Assembly (NCBI GenBank): GCA_003558175.1
Contig: PWMO01000428.1
Coordinates: 1 to 11,485, forward strand
Direction: 5' to 3'
Source of the DNA: Spirochaetaceae bacterium
GTDB lineage: Bacteria > Spirochaetota > Spirochaetia > DSM-27196 > PWMO01
Length of the DNA: 11,485 nucleotides
Part shown: positions 1 through 7,119 of the stretch, one piece after another
Layout of the letters: every line of letters begins with the position of its first letter
Position numbering within the stretch: the stretch's first letter is position 1
Position numbers and translations under genes: made by a program
The notes under the pieces: generated by a model
Told to the model about the DNA's origin: nothing
The model's input: only the letters and a program-made list of their open reading frames with translations
Database searches by the model: none

Positions 1-1
1 C

Positions 2-964
2 GAAGGGGTCAACCCGCAGGTCATTCGCGCGTACGACGGCGGCGAGATCGCGCTCGGCCGCTCCGGGCACGTACTGCGGCCGACTGACTATCCTGCGCTC
101 GCCGACTACGCCGGCGCCACCGTCATCACAACCGACGGCACGTCGCTGCTTGGCGCGGACGACAAGGCGGGTATTGCCGAGATCATGACCGCGGTTGCCT
201 ACCTGCGCGCGCATCCGGAGATACCGCACTGCCCGCTTGAGATCATCTTCACCACCGATGAAGAGATCGGCCGCGGAATGGACGATTTTCCCACCGAGCG
301 TTCAAAGGCGCGCTACTGCTACACCGTTGACGGCGGAGCGGAGGGCACGGTAGAGGCGGAGTGTTTTACCGCCTTTCACGCCACCGTTTCCTTTGTCGGG
401 CACGCCATTCATCCGGGGCAGGCACGCGGCAAGATGGTAAACCCGGTCAACATGGCCGCCGACTTTGTCGCCATGCTGCCGCGCAACGAAAGCCCGGAGG
501 CCAGCGACGGCAGGTTCGGCTTCTACTGTCCCATCGAACTGCGCGCCGGTCTGGCGGAGGCGACACTGGACATACTGATTCGGGACTTCGAGATGAGCGA
601 AGTGCAGCGCCGGATCGATGCGCTGCAGGCAATTGCGGCGGCAGTGCAGGCAGCCTATCCGGGCGGCAAAGTCGAGGTTACCGTTGAGCAGCAGTACCTG
701 AACATGCGCGACATCATGCGGCGCCATCCGCTTGTGACCGAGATGCTCGATCGTGCCATTCAGGGCACCGGCATCGAGCCGATTCATCACAGCATCCGCG
801 GCGGGACCGACGGTGCCCGCTTTACGCAGATGGGCGTGCCGACGCCCAACATCTTTGCCGGCGCGCACAACATGCACAGCCGCTTTGAGTGGATTGCGCT
901 GCCGGCGATGATTCGCGCCGCGCAGACGGTGATCAACCTGGCACAGCTCTGGACTCAGGCGTAA
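2..964 (+). CDS. pepT: Peptidase T (tripeptide aminopeptidase), 5'-truncated by the window edge
   Basis: Cytoplasmic zinc aminopeptidase of the M20 family that removes the N-terminal residue from tripeptides. The reading frame is open from base 2, and 320 residues are visible. The E. coli enzyme has about 408, so roughly 90 N-terminal residues, including the first His-x-Asp metal motif, lie outside the window. Visible family marks, in order: LLGADDKAGIAEIM (bridging Asp, around 158-163), TTDEEIG (general base and ligand glutamates, 260-265), YTVDGG (metal Asp, 329-331), SIRGGTDGARFTQMGVPTPNIFAG, and HNMHSRFEW with the late metal-binding His. The dimerisation-domain segment HAIHPGQARGKMVNPV is typical of PepT. 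The first internal ATG (185) lies inside the catalytic domain and is not the true start. The gene converges on alr, with 18 bp between the stop codons; its last seven codons lie in a duplicated segment. A promoter cannot be seen. Confidence 0.95.
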   Translation, partial: EGVNPQVIRAYDGGEIALGRSGHVLRPTDYPALADYAGATVITTDGTSLLGADDKAGIAEIMTAVAYLRAHPEIPHCPLEIIFTTDEEIGRGMDDFPTERSKARYCYTVDGGAEGTVEAECFTAFHATVSFVGHAIHPGQARGKMVNPVNMAADFVAMLPRNESPEASDGRFGFYCPIELRAGLAEATLDILIRDFEMSEVQRRIDALQAIAAAVQAAYPGGKVEVTVEQQYLNMRDIMRRHPLVTEMLDRAIQGTGIEPIHHSIRGGTDGARFTQMGVPTPNIFAGAHNMHSRFEWIALPAMIRAAQTVINLAQLWTQA

Positions 965-992
965 GCACGATCAGCTCTGGACTCAGGCGTAA
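944..992. repeat. Tandem 21-bp direct repeat at the pepT/alr convergent junction
   Basis: The 21 bases at 944-964 recur exactly at 972-992; both contain ctctggactcaggcgtaa. Allowing one 4-base difference, the duplication extends to units 941-964 and 965-992. Each unit starts with gcac, and the second has an extra gatc. Copy 1 holds the last codons and TAA stop of pepT. Copy 2 holds the last codons and stop (TCA on the + strand, 983-985) of alr. The repeat is seen directly. That a duplication separated two formerly overlapping 3' ends is inference. Confidence 0.9.
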
Positions 993-2116
993 ACCCGGGG
1001 CACGCGGCGGCTGATCCAGCAGGTTACCTCATACGGAATAGTCCCGAGCAGCTCGCAGATCTCTTCAGCGTTCGGTCCGGCCGGATCGGGGCCGAAGAGC
1101 ACTACCTCGTCTTCGCGCCGCGCGCGCGAATCCGGACCGAGATCGATCATGAACTGGTCCATGCAGACGCGGCCGGCAATCGGCGCGCGGTAGCTGCGCC
1201 CGGCGGCGCTGTCGCGCACCAGCACTTCGGCGCGACCGGAGAGCAGCCGGTTGTAGCCGTCGGCGTACCCCACCGGTATCGTTGCAATTCTGGTGGTCCG
1301 TTTGGCTCTATAGGTCATTCCGTAGGATATGGTGGCACCGGCGTCAACCTGCTTCACAAACGAGATGCGTGATTGGAACTCCATCACCGGCTTCAGAGCG
1401 AGGGTGCGAGTCTGCTCGTCCGACGGGTAGTAGCCGTACACCGAGATTCCCGGCCTCACCATGTCGGCCCAGGTAAAAGGGCTGCCGATGATTGCGCCCG
1501 AGTTTGCAGCGTGGACCGTGCCGGGGGCGATTCCCGCCGCACGAATGGCGGCCACGGACTCCTCAAAGCGCGCGTACTGGTCGAGCGTCGGGCTCTCGTC
1601 GGCTGCGTCCGCCACGGGGAAATGGGTGGCAACTCCGTCCAGGCTCAGCTGCGGCAGGTCGGCCACCGCTTGCGCCACCGCCACGGCGTCCTGCGGCCGG
1701 CAGCCGATGCGCCCCATCCCGGTATCGATCTTGAGATGCACGCCGACCGTGCGGCCGACGCGTTGCGCCGCCGACGCAACGGCGCGCGCGTAGTCGGCAT
1801 CGGCCAGAAAAGGCGACAGCCGCGCTCCCACCAGGTCTGCGAGCTCCTCGTCTGCAGCCAGTCCGTAGAGCAGCACGGGAGCCTCTATTCCCGCGGCGCG
1901 CAGTTCAGCGCCCTCGGCTACCGTGGCCACCCCGAGGTGTGTTGCTCCCTCTTCCAGCGCCACGCGCGCCACCTCGGCGCTGCCGTGCCCGTATGCGTTT
2001 GCCTTGACCGCTACGCACATCGCCGGGGCCGGGCTCGTGCGCGCCAGGTGCTCGCGCAGCTGCCTCAGGTTGAATCGCAGGTTCTCCAGGTGAATCACCG
2101 CCCGTGTTGCTCTCAT
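983..2116 (-). CDS. alr: Alanine racemase
   Basis: PLP-dependent fold-type III enzyme that converts L-alanine to D-alanine for peptidoglycan; cytoplasmic. From the start chosen here it has 377 residues, normal for the family. Residues 36-45 read AVKANAYGHG with the PLP lysine at K38. R136 lies in DTGMGRIG and H165 in VATHF. The second catalytic base is Y265 in ISYGMTY, followed by IPVGYADGYNR and VCMDQFMIDLG (M319/D320). The frame stays open far upstream, and another ATG at 2182 would add 22 residues. The family's usual N-terminus (short lead, then I-x-L-x-N-L-x-x-N) matches MRATRAVIHLENLRFN, which fixes the start at 2116. No Shine-Dalgarno sequence precedes this ATG; a weak promoter-like pair sits directly upstream. 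The gene is divergent from the lipoprotein at 2283. Confidence 0.96.
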   Translation of the reverse strand: MRATRAVIHLENLRFNLRQLREHLARTSPAPAMCVAVKANAYGHGSAEVARVALEEGATHLGVATVAEGAELRAAGIEAPVLLYGLAADEELADLVGARLSPFLADADYARAVASAAQRVGRTVGVHLKIDTGMGRIGCRPQDAVAVAQAVADLPQLSLDGVATHFPVADAADESPTLDQYARFEESVAAIRAAGIAPGTVHAANSGAIIGSPFTWADMVRPGISVYGYYPSDEQTRTLALKPVMEFQSRISFVKQVDAGATISYGMTYRAKRTTRIATIPVGYADGYNRLLSGRAEVLVRDSAAGRSYRAPIAGRVCMDQFMIDLGPDSRARREDEVVLFGPDPAGPNAEEICELLGTIPYEVTCWISRRVPRVYA

Positions 2117-2122
2117 GCAACC

Positions 2123-2151
2123 ATAGTACGGCCAGAGCTGCCCGGCTGCAA
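2123..2151 (-). promoter_or_regulatory. Candidate sigma70-type promoter for alr, placing transcription start near the ATG
   Basis: On the minus strand, TACTAT (2128-2123) sits 17 bp downstream of TTGCAG (2151-2146). Only 4/6 and 3/6 bases match consensus. The predicted transcription start falls about at the alr ATG (2116), which fits the lack of a ribosome-binding site there. The boxes are weak and could be chance. Confidence 0.22.
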
Positions 2152-2171
2152 GCGAAACCTTGACAGAGGCG

Positions 2172-2194
2172 GCCGGGCTCATGCGAAGCCCGGC
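2172..2194. promoter_or_regulatory. Perfect 8-bp GC hairpin in the alr/lipoprotein divergent spacer
   Basis: GCCGGGCT (2172-2179) and AGCCCGGC (2187-2194) are exact reverse complements around the 7-base loop CATGCGA. There is no T-run on either strand, so it is not an intrinsic terminator. It lies 56 bp upstream of alr and 88 bp upstream of the 2283 start. It could be an operator or an RNA hairpin, but in DNA this GC-rich a stem of this size can also arise by chance. Confidence 0.4.
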
Positions 2195-2282
2195 GCGCTG
2201 AGCGAAATCTCCCGCGGCGCGAGACGCAGAACAGATGGGAATCCGGTCCGTTGCGTGGTACTCTTTTTGTAGGAACGCAGGT

Positions 2283-4250
2283 ATGGTACGGCACATCGGC
2301 ACTTTTCTCGTCGTGCTCGCGATTCTCTCCGGGTGTGGCGACGGCGGCTTGCTGTTGCCCGGTCTGGCTGAGGGTGGAGACGTAGTGCTGCAGACCGTGG
2401 CGGACGGCGCCGTACTCACCCGTGACCGTCCGCTCGAGGCGGCGCTGCGGCTCCGCCCGGGCCAACGGGAGCCTGACCGCGTGGAAGTCACGGTGACCAC
2501 TGCGGACGGCCGTTCCGCCGCAGCGAGAACGATCGCGGCCGCGGAAATTCAGCAGGGCAGACTGCCGGGCATTGCGCTTGATTCACTTGAGCCGGGATAC
2601 TACCGGGTGGAGTTCGAGCTCTACAGCGCCGGCCGGCGCACGGACACAGTTCGGCGCATGCTCTTTCTGGTTGACGGAGACTATCGCATCGCGGGCGTTT
2701 CGGCCTATCCTGCTGCGTTCATGCCCGACTCCCGGGGCATCCTGCGGGCCGATCTCGAGATACCCGACGGCGCGGACCCCTATCTGCGCTGGAGTTTCGG
2801 CGGTCGCACGGTGTCCGAGGGACTGCTTTCGGCCGGCGGCGGTCAGCTGCTGTTGCGGTCGCCCGAGTCCGAAGGCGTTTACGCGGTCCAGCTGGAACTC
2901 TTTCCAGTCGCTCCACCGGCGCAAGGTTACCGGTTTGCTTCGGAGCTGCTGCAACAGACCGACCTGGTCGTGCGGGAGGCCCGCCTGCCCGATGAACGGA
3001 GTCTGGGTCCACCGGCGTCCTACTACGTCTTGCTGCATCTGGCGGGAAACCTGCGCGACAGCGGGATGCGGCCGGAGCTGCTGGGCGCTGCCGCCGCGGA
3101 GGCGGAGCTCATCGGAAACGCCGAACCGGCAATTGTCGAGGGGCAGTTCGGCTATCGGCTCTCGGACGGCGCTGCGATTACGTTTAATGAGGCCGTTGTG
3201 CCGTATCGAAACGGCGGTGTTGGTCCGTTTTCGGTGTCAATGCGGCTCGTTTTGACCGAACCTTCCGGCGCGGACCCGAACAACACGCAAACGGCGACGC
3301 GCTCGCAGACCTTTTTCGCCCTGGAGGCCCGGGATCCGGCATTCAGTCTCCGCCTGGAGCTTTCCGACCAGAACACCCTGGCCGCGCAGCTGCAGGTCGG
3401 CGGCAACTCCTCGACTCTCACCGCAGTTGTACCCGGTCCGGCGCAGCGCCGGCCGGTGGAGCTCAGCTTTGCGGTTGTGCCCCGAAGCAGCGGCACCGAT
3501 CTCGCCTGGTTTGTCGACGGGGAACTGGCTGCCGAAGGCGCGACGTCGCTGAGGCTGCCGCTGCCGCGCGACGATGAGCGTGAGCGCGACCTCACTTCCA
3601 GCGACCACGCCGCCGGCTGGCGGTCGCTCGCGGGAAGCACGGTTATCGGCGGCGAGAACGGGTTCACCGGTCTGATTGACGAATTCGGTGTCTTCTTTCG
3701 TGATGAGTTCGAACGCCCGGCCGCCAACATGACGCCGTTCCGGCTCGAGCAACTGCGGCGCCACGGCGAAATGCTGCTGTTTGGCGAAGGGTTTGAATCC
3801 GATGAGCTGCCCGAAGGATTCGAGCTCGCAGGCGACGGCGCAGTGACGCAGGGCGTCGTTGCGCTGCAACCGGGTGCGGTGCTGCGGTCACCCCCGGTGG
3901 AATTGCAGGGCGAAGGAATCACAATCGAGGTTGTGCCTCGAGCAGGTGATCGAGCGCGGTTGCTCATTGGGCTGCGCGGTAGCGACGGAGACGTGCTGCG
4001 GCCGCCGCACGAGGTGCTACCGCAAAGCGTGGGTGATGATGCTCCGCTCGTACTGCGTCTGCAACTGCGCGACGGCAGGCTGCTGACATGGTCCGGCCGA
4101 TCGGAGCCGGTAGAGATTCCGCTGGCACCCGGGCGGGAATCGCTTCGGCTGGAAATGTCAAATGCGTCCGGCGCGAGTGACCTCGGCATCACGTCGATCA
4201 CCGCCTATCGCGATTCGAGCAGCTTTCTTCCCGTAATCGATGTACCGTAG
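2283..4250 (+). CDS. Large lipoprotein with a LamG/ConA-like domain
   Basis: Predicted 655-residue exported lipoprotein of unknown function. The start at 2283 is chosen over the longer frame from 2235 because AGGA at 2271-2274 is well spaced from it and it directly gives a signal peptide: MVRH, a hydrophobic run to residue 15, then lipobox L-S-G-C with C18. Residues about 35-130 and 131-231 look like two beta-sandwich (Ig-like) domains; the first ends YYRVEFELYSAGRRTDT. Residues about 285-475 read as a LamG/concanavalin-like jelly roll: the GPFSVSMRLVL strand, LAWFVDGELAAEG, and the hallmark GFTGLIDEFGVFFRDE at 460-475. Residues about 500-645 may be a second jelly-roll unit. It is the first + strand gene after alr and lies 60 bp before the barrel-protein gene, which seems to have its own promoter. 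LamG-type domains often bind glycans or proteins; the ligand is unknown. No catalytic motif is evident. Confidence 0.82.
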   Translation: MVRHIGTFLVVLAILSGCGDGGLLLPGLAEGGDVVLQTVADGAVLTRDRPLEAALRLRPGQREPDRVEVTVTTADGRSAAARTIAAAEIQQGRLPGIALDSLEPGYYRVEFELYSAGRRTDTVRRMLFLVDGDYRIAGVSAYPAAFMPDSRGILRADLEIPDGADPYLRWSFGGRTVSEGLLSAGGGQLLLRSPESEGVYAVQLELFPVAPPAQGYRFASELLQQTDLVVREARLPDERSLGPPASYYVLLHLAGNLRDSGMRPELLGAAAAEAELIGNAEPAIVEGQFGYRLSDGAAITFNEAVVPYRNGGVGPFSVSMRLVLTEPSGADPNNTQTATRSQTFFALEARDPAFSLRLELSDQNTLAAQLQVGGNSSTLTAVVPGPAQRRPVELSFAVVPRSSGTDLAWFVDGELAAEGATSLRLPLPRDDERERDLTSSDHAAGWRSLAGSTVIGGENGFTGLIDEFGVFFRDEFERPAANMTPFRLEQLRRHGEMLLFGEGFESDELPEGFELAGDGAVTQGVVALQPGAVLRSPPVELQGEGITIEVVPRAGDRARLLIGLRGSDGDVLRPPHEVLPQSVGDDAPLVLRLQLRDGRLLTWSGRSEPVEIPLAPGRESLRLEMSNASGASDLGITSITAYRDSSSFLPVIDVP

Positions 4251-4269
4251 ATCCGTTCTCTGTTATACT
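4241..4269 (+). promoter_or_regulatory. Extended -10 promoter candidate for the 4311 gene
   Basis: TGT-TATACT (4261-4269) is an extended -10 element (5/6 hexamer match plus TGn). A weak -35, TGTACC (4241-4246), lies 17 bp upstream. Predicted start is about 4276, giving a leader of about 35 nt before the GTG at 4311. It lies between two same-strand genes, so the downstream block can be transcribed separately from the LamG lipoprotein. Confidence 0.5.
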
Positions 4270-4300
4270 CTCGCAAGCAAAAAGACTCCCTCGTCATGCT

Positions 4301-4305
4301 GGAGG
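4301..4305 (+). promoter_or_regulatory. Shine-Dalgarno GGAGG that decides a GTG start
   Basis: GGAGG lies 5 nt before GTG at 4311 but downstream of the ATG at 4296, so it can serve only the GTG. From GTG the protein begins with a clean signal peptide, (M)KRALRRIVPALCLVTLIAMPAFSQ. Confidence 0.75.
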
Positions 4306-4310
4306 TTCCA

Positions 4311-5729
4311 GTGAAACGAGCACTCCGCCGGATTGTGCCGGCACTCTGTCTCGTCACCCTGATCGCGATGCCCGCCTTCTCGCAGTACTTCTCCGAACGA
4401 CAGGAGATCGCCATCTTTCGGCTCAGCTACTACGGCGAACCAAGGGACCCGGTCCCGGAACGGCAGACGGTGGTTCAGTTTGGACGCATATTCCGCTATG
4501 AGCGGCGAGTGGAGGCCGAGACGAGCGATATCTTCCGGCGCGCGGTTGGCGCGGTTGATGAGCAGATCCGCAGCGTGTTTGTGAATCTCGGCCGCTTTGA
4601 CGTGATCGGCCTGGGACACCGGCTGGACTATGACAACGTCTCGGCGTTTGCCGACGCACTGCGCTTCTACCGTGAGGAGACCGCCGAGTTCCCCGAGGCG
4701 GTTCTGCTGGGTCAGGAAGCGTTTACGGCCGAAGACCTCGAGCGCATCGGCGGAGGCTTCGTTGTGGTGATCCCGTCGGTCTCTTTCTACAATCTCACCC
4801 GCCGCGACGACGGAAACTATCACGCCACCATAGAGACTTCGTTCACGTTTCTGGAGGTGGAGTCGCTGGCGACGGTGGGGCAGTTTTTCGTGGAAACCTC
4901 CGGTTCCGACCGCGATGCGGTCACCGCAATGCGTCAGGCGGTCAATGGAATCGCGCCGCAACTGGTGTATCGCATCCGCGACATGGACCTGTTCCGATTG
5001 CGAACCGGCATTCTGGATGTATCGGGCCGCAGCGTTGTGATTGAGTTTGGCAACAACATGGGGATCCAAAGGGGCGATGAGTACGCCATTGTCCAGCCGC
5101 GCATCACTCCGTTCGGGCATCAAACAATGGATGAGGTCGGAATCATTGTCATTCGTGAAGTGCGCGAAGAGTACTCGGTGGGCGAGCTGCTCTACGCGCA
5201 GAACGGTCCGTTTGTGGGTGACCAGTTGCAGGAGGTACCCCGTTTCGGGGCCGACATCGTTGTATACGGCAACACGATGGTTGATCTTGCCGCGCAGCGC
5301 ACCGTGTTTGCCATGGGGCTGAAGGCGGTACCCAGTCGCGGCTACTTCAATTTTCGGCCGCTGGTGGGCATGGAGATCCCGTTCACCGGCACGGTGCTCG
5401 GGTTGCTCTTTCCGCTCAACGTGTATGTCGGTGGCGAGTTCAACCAGTATCTCGGCAGAGTGAAGATTACGCCCAGCGTTGCCTTTGGCATCGGTGGCGG
5501 TGTCCCGTTTGATTCGAGTCTCTTCGGTGACGACTTCTTTGCCAGTCACTTCGGGGGCAGCGCCCGGCTTACGTTCAACATCCTGCTCAACCGCGACACG
5601 ATGCTGTTCTTCGAGGGCGGATACGCCCGTTGGGTGGGAATGTACGACGGTCTGATCCCATCCGAGTTGACCCGCTTTTTCGACGGCTATGGTGGAATTA
5701 TCGTGGGCGCGGGGGTAACTTTCAAATAG
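4311..5729 (+). CDS. Secreted CsgG/FlgT-like protein with a C-terminal outer-membrane beta-barrel
   Basis: Predicted 472-residue envelope protein, not recognised as a named family. A signal peptide ends near AFSQ (residues 22-25), with no lipobox cysteine. Residues about 31-225 resemble the CsgG/TolB-type fold: EIAIFRLSYYG first strand, a helix through SDIFRRAVGAVDEQIRSVFVNLGRFDVIG, then GGGFVVVIPSVSFYN and the FTFLEVESLATVG strand. Residues about 228-300 (RTGILDVSGRSVVIEFGNNMGIQRGDEYAIVQ ... VGIIVIREVREEYSVGELL) resemble the small beta domain at the C-terminus of the flagellar protein FlgT. From about 330 to 472, alternating strands rich in Gly and aromatics end in GGIIVGAGVTFK, as in a short (perhaps eight-stranded) outer-membrane barrel. 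The next lipoprotein gene starts 20 bp downstream, so the two are probably one transcript. The barrel would anchor the other domains at the inner face of the outer membrane; this is inference. Confidence 0.72.
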   Translation: MKRALRRIVPALCLVTLIAMPAFSQYFSERQEIAIFRLSYYGEPRDPVPERQTVVQFGRIFRYERRVEAETSDIFRRAVGAVDEQIRSVFVNLGRFDVIGLGHRLDYDNVSAFADALRFYREETAEFPEAVLLGQEAFTAEDLERIGGGFVVVIPSVSFYNLTRRDDGNYHATIETSFTFLEVESLATVGQFFVETSGSDRDAVTAMRQAVNGIAPQLVYRIRDMDLFRLRTGILDVSGRSVVIEFGNNMGIQRGDEYAIVQPRITPFGHQTMDEVGIIVIREVREEYSVGELLYAQNGPFVGDQLQEVPRFGADIVVYGNTMVDLAAQRTVFAMGLKAVPSRGYFNFRPLVGMEIPFTGTVLGLLFPLNVYVGGEFNQYLGRVKITPSVAFGIGGGVPFDSSLFGDDFFASHFGGSARLTFNILLNRDTMLFFEGGYARWVGMYDGLIPSELTRFFDGYGGIIVGAGVTFK

Positions 5730-5749
5730 TCCGAAGGAGCACGAGAATC

Positions 5750-7093
5750 ATGCGAAGTTTTATGGGCCATTTCGCCGCGGCGCTGGTGGCTTTTGCCTTT
5801 GTGGCAGGGTGTGCCTCGGGGCCCGCGACGCCGCGTCCGGTGGATCCGTCCGCGAGCGACGTCTATCCGGGGAGCGGTCGTGGACCAAGCCTGGCGATCG
5901 CGATGAACGACGCCAAGATGGACGCAGTGCGCAATGCGGTTATAGATATGATTGGGGCGGATGCAGAGGCGCAACACAGCGGCACGCTCGACGCTGTGCT
6001 CTACAATACCCGCAATCCAAATGCGTTTGTGCACAACGAGACCATGCAGACCCTGCGCCGTGAGAACGTCGGCACGATCGACCAGATGGACATGATGTAC
6101 GACATCACCATTGCGGTCAATCGGGGAGCCATTGAGTCGGTTCTTGCCGCCAACAACATCTCGGCCGGCGTGGCCGCCGCGACGGAACCGTCGGACCGGC
6201 GCAGCGCGCAGGAGCTGGTGGAAGAGGCGCACGCGGACGTTGCCACTCCCGCGGAGCGCACGGCCGTTGCTGCGCTGGAAGCGCAGGTTGACGACTGGGA
6301 CGAGGCAAGCGCGGAAGAGCAGCGCTTCATCCGCCGTTACGTCGACACCATGACCTACCTGGTCTACTTCAACCAGGAGTCGCCGGAAAGCCCGTTCGTC
6401 ATGCGCAGCGGCGTCAATCAGGCCAACAGCTACCTGACTACCAACGGCATGACCGCGGTGGATGCCGGCCAGGTGGAGAGCCTCACGCGAGACCAGCAGC
6501 TGGTATATGAAGAAGAGACCGGTCGCGAGGTCGGCATTCTGCAATGGGGGGCGCAGCGGCTCGGAGCCGACGTCTACATCGAGCTGGATGCTGTGACCTC
6601 CGGCGAGTACGTAGGAGGTACCCACTTCGGCAGTGCCAACGTGACGTTGCGCATGTTCGAGACCTCCACCGGGCAGCTGCTCGGCTCGGTTAATCGGCGC
6701 AGCCAGCGCACCGCCAGCCGCTCGTCGCAGGAAGACGCCGTGCTCAACGCACTGCAGTCAACGGTGTACCAGGCGATGCCGCTGGTAGTGGAGCAGTCGC
6801 GCATTCAGATGGCAAACGCGGTCGCGCGAGGCGTACGCTACCAGGTGGTCATTCAGAACTCCAGCGACTCGCGCATGATGAGCGAGTTCCGCCGCCGTCT
6901 TCGCGGCAATGTATCGGATATCATTACCGTGTCGCAGACCGCTGAACAGACCCGCTACGATGTCTTCTACTTTGGCCGCATCGACGAACTGGAGGATCTG
7001 CTGTATGACGTGTCGGCCACCGTGCCGGGAATGGAAAATATGTACCACGTTATGACACGTGGCAAAGCACTGACATTTAACACCGGCTGGTAA
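5750..7093 (+). CDS. Lipoprotein with FlgT-N-like and CsgG/LpoB-like domains
   Basis: Predicted 447-residue lipoprotein. AAGGAG at 5734-5739 and the signal peptide MRSFMGHFAAALVAFAFVAGC (lipid Cys 21) fix the start at 5750; the frame itself is open earlier. A Pro/Ser linker follows. Residues about 45-135 (SLAIAMNDAKMDAVRNAVIDMIGADAE ... MMYDITIAVNRGAIESVL) have the helix-then-strand pattern of the FlgT N-terminal domain. Residues about 140-200 are charged and helical. Residues about 240-340 carry a CsgG/LpoB-type core: GAQRLGADVYIELDAVTSGEY, VTLRMFETSTGQLLGSV and a following long helix. The last ~90 residues (RYQVVIQN ... RYDVFYFGRIDELEDLLYDV) look like a beta-alpha-beta domain. It is the second gene of the probable operon starting at 4311. 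+2 after the Cys is Ala, so outer-membrane sorting is likely if Lol rules hold. It could instead be a regulator of peptidoglycan synthases. Confidence 0.75.
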   Translation: MRSFMGHFAAALVAFAFVAGCASGPATPRPVDPSASDVYPGSGRGPSLAIAMNDAKMDAVRNAVIDMIGADAEAQHSGTLDAVLYNTRNPNAFVHNETMQTLRRENVGTIDQMDMMYDITIAVNRGAIESVLAANNISAGVAAATEPSDRRSAQELVEEAHADVATPAERTAVAALEAQVDDWDEASAEEQRFIRRYVDTMTYLVYFNQESPESPFVMRSGVNQANSYLTTNGMTAVDAGQVESLTRDQQLVYEEETGREVGILQWGAQRLGADVYIELDAVTSGEYVGGTHFGSANVTLRMFETSTGQLLGSVNRRSQRTASRSSQEDAVLNALQSTVYQAMPLVVEQSRIQMANAVARGVRYQVVIQNSSDSRMMSEFRRRLRGNVSDIITVSQTAEQTRYDVFYFGRIDELEDLLYDVSATVPGMENMYHVMTRGKALTFNTGW

Positions 7094-7106
7094 CGCCGGG
7101 TATTGC

Positions 7107-7112
7107 AGGAGG
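7107..7112 (+). promoter_or_regulatory. Consensus Shine-Dalgarno AGGAGG before a GTG start
   Basis: AGGAGG lies 7 nt before GTG at 7120. It is the strongest ribosome-binding site in the window. It supports the GTG start of the small LPP20-like lipoprotein, which opens directly with RKTVVLATLG and a signal peptide. Confidence 0.8.
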
Positions 7113-7119
7113 AATCAGA

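Noticed and set aside
2130..2140. CAGCTCTGG (minus strand) upstream of alr, resembling part of the 21-bp repeat at its 3' end
   Set aside because: Nine bases of shared sequence with no flanking similarity; most likely coincidence.
2160..2165. Perfect -35 hexamer TTGACA on the plus strand
   Set aside because: No -10-like hexamer occurs at 16-18 bp spacing (GCGAAG at 17), so a promoter is not supported.
2251..2264. TTGCGT and TGG-TACTCT as a possible promoter just before the 2283 lipoprotein
   Set aside because: The boxes are too close together for a -35/-10 pair and the -10 matches only 3/6; kept out of the feature list.
1373..2272. 299-codon plus-strand frame opposite alr
   Set aside because: Antisense shadow of a certain alanine racemase gene; the translation has no domain features.
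2117..2500. N-terminal extension of the alr frame to 505 residues
   Set aside because: The extra sequence overlaps the divergent lipoprotein gene, is Ser/Arg-rich, and lies before the conserved family N-terminus.
3152..4201. 349-codon minus-strand frame opposite the LamG lipoprotein
   Set aside because: Ser/Arg/Pro-rich low-complexity translation typical of antisense to high-GC coding sequence; no RBS or domain.
4263..5549. 428-codon open frame on the minus strand opposite the barrel-protein gene
   Set aside because: It is a GC-driven shadow: its protein is rich in His, Arg and Val with no recognisable domain, while the + strand frame has a signal peptide, RBS and barrel pattern.
7083..7099. 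CCGGC/GCCGG inverted repeat around the stop of the 5750 gene
   Set aside because: Only 5 bp of stem and no T-run; too weak for a terminator and common by chance in GC-rich DNA.
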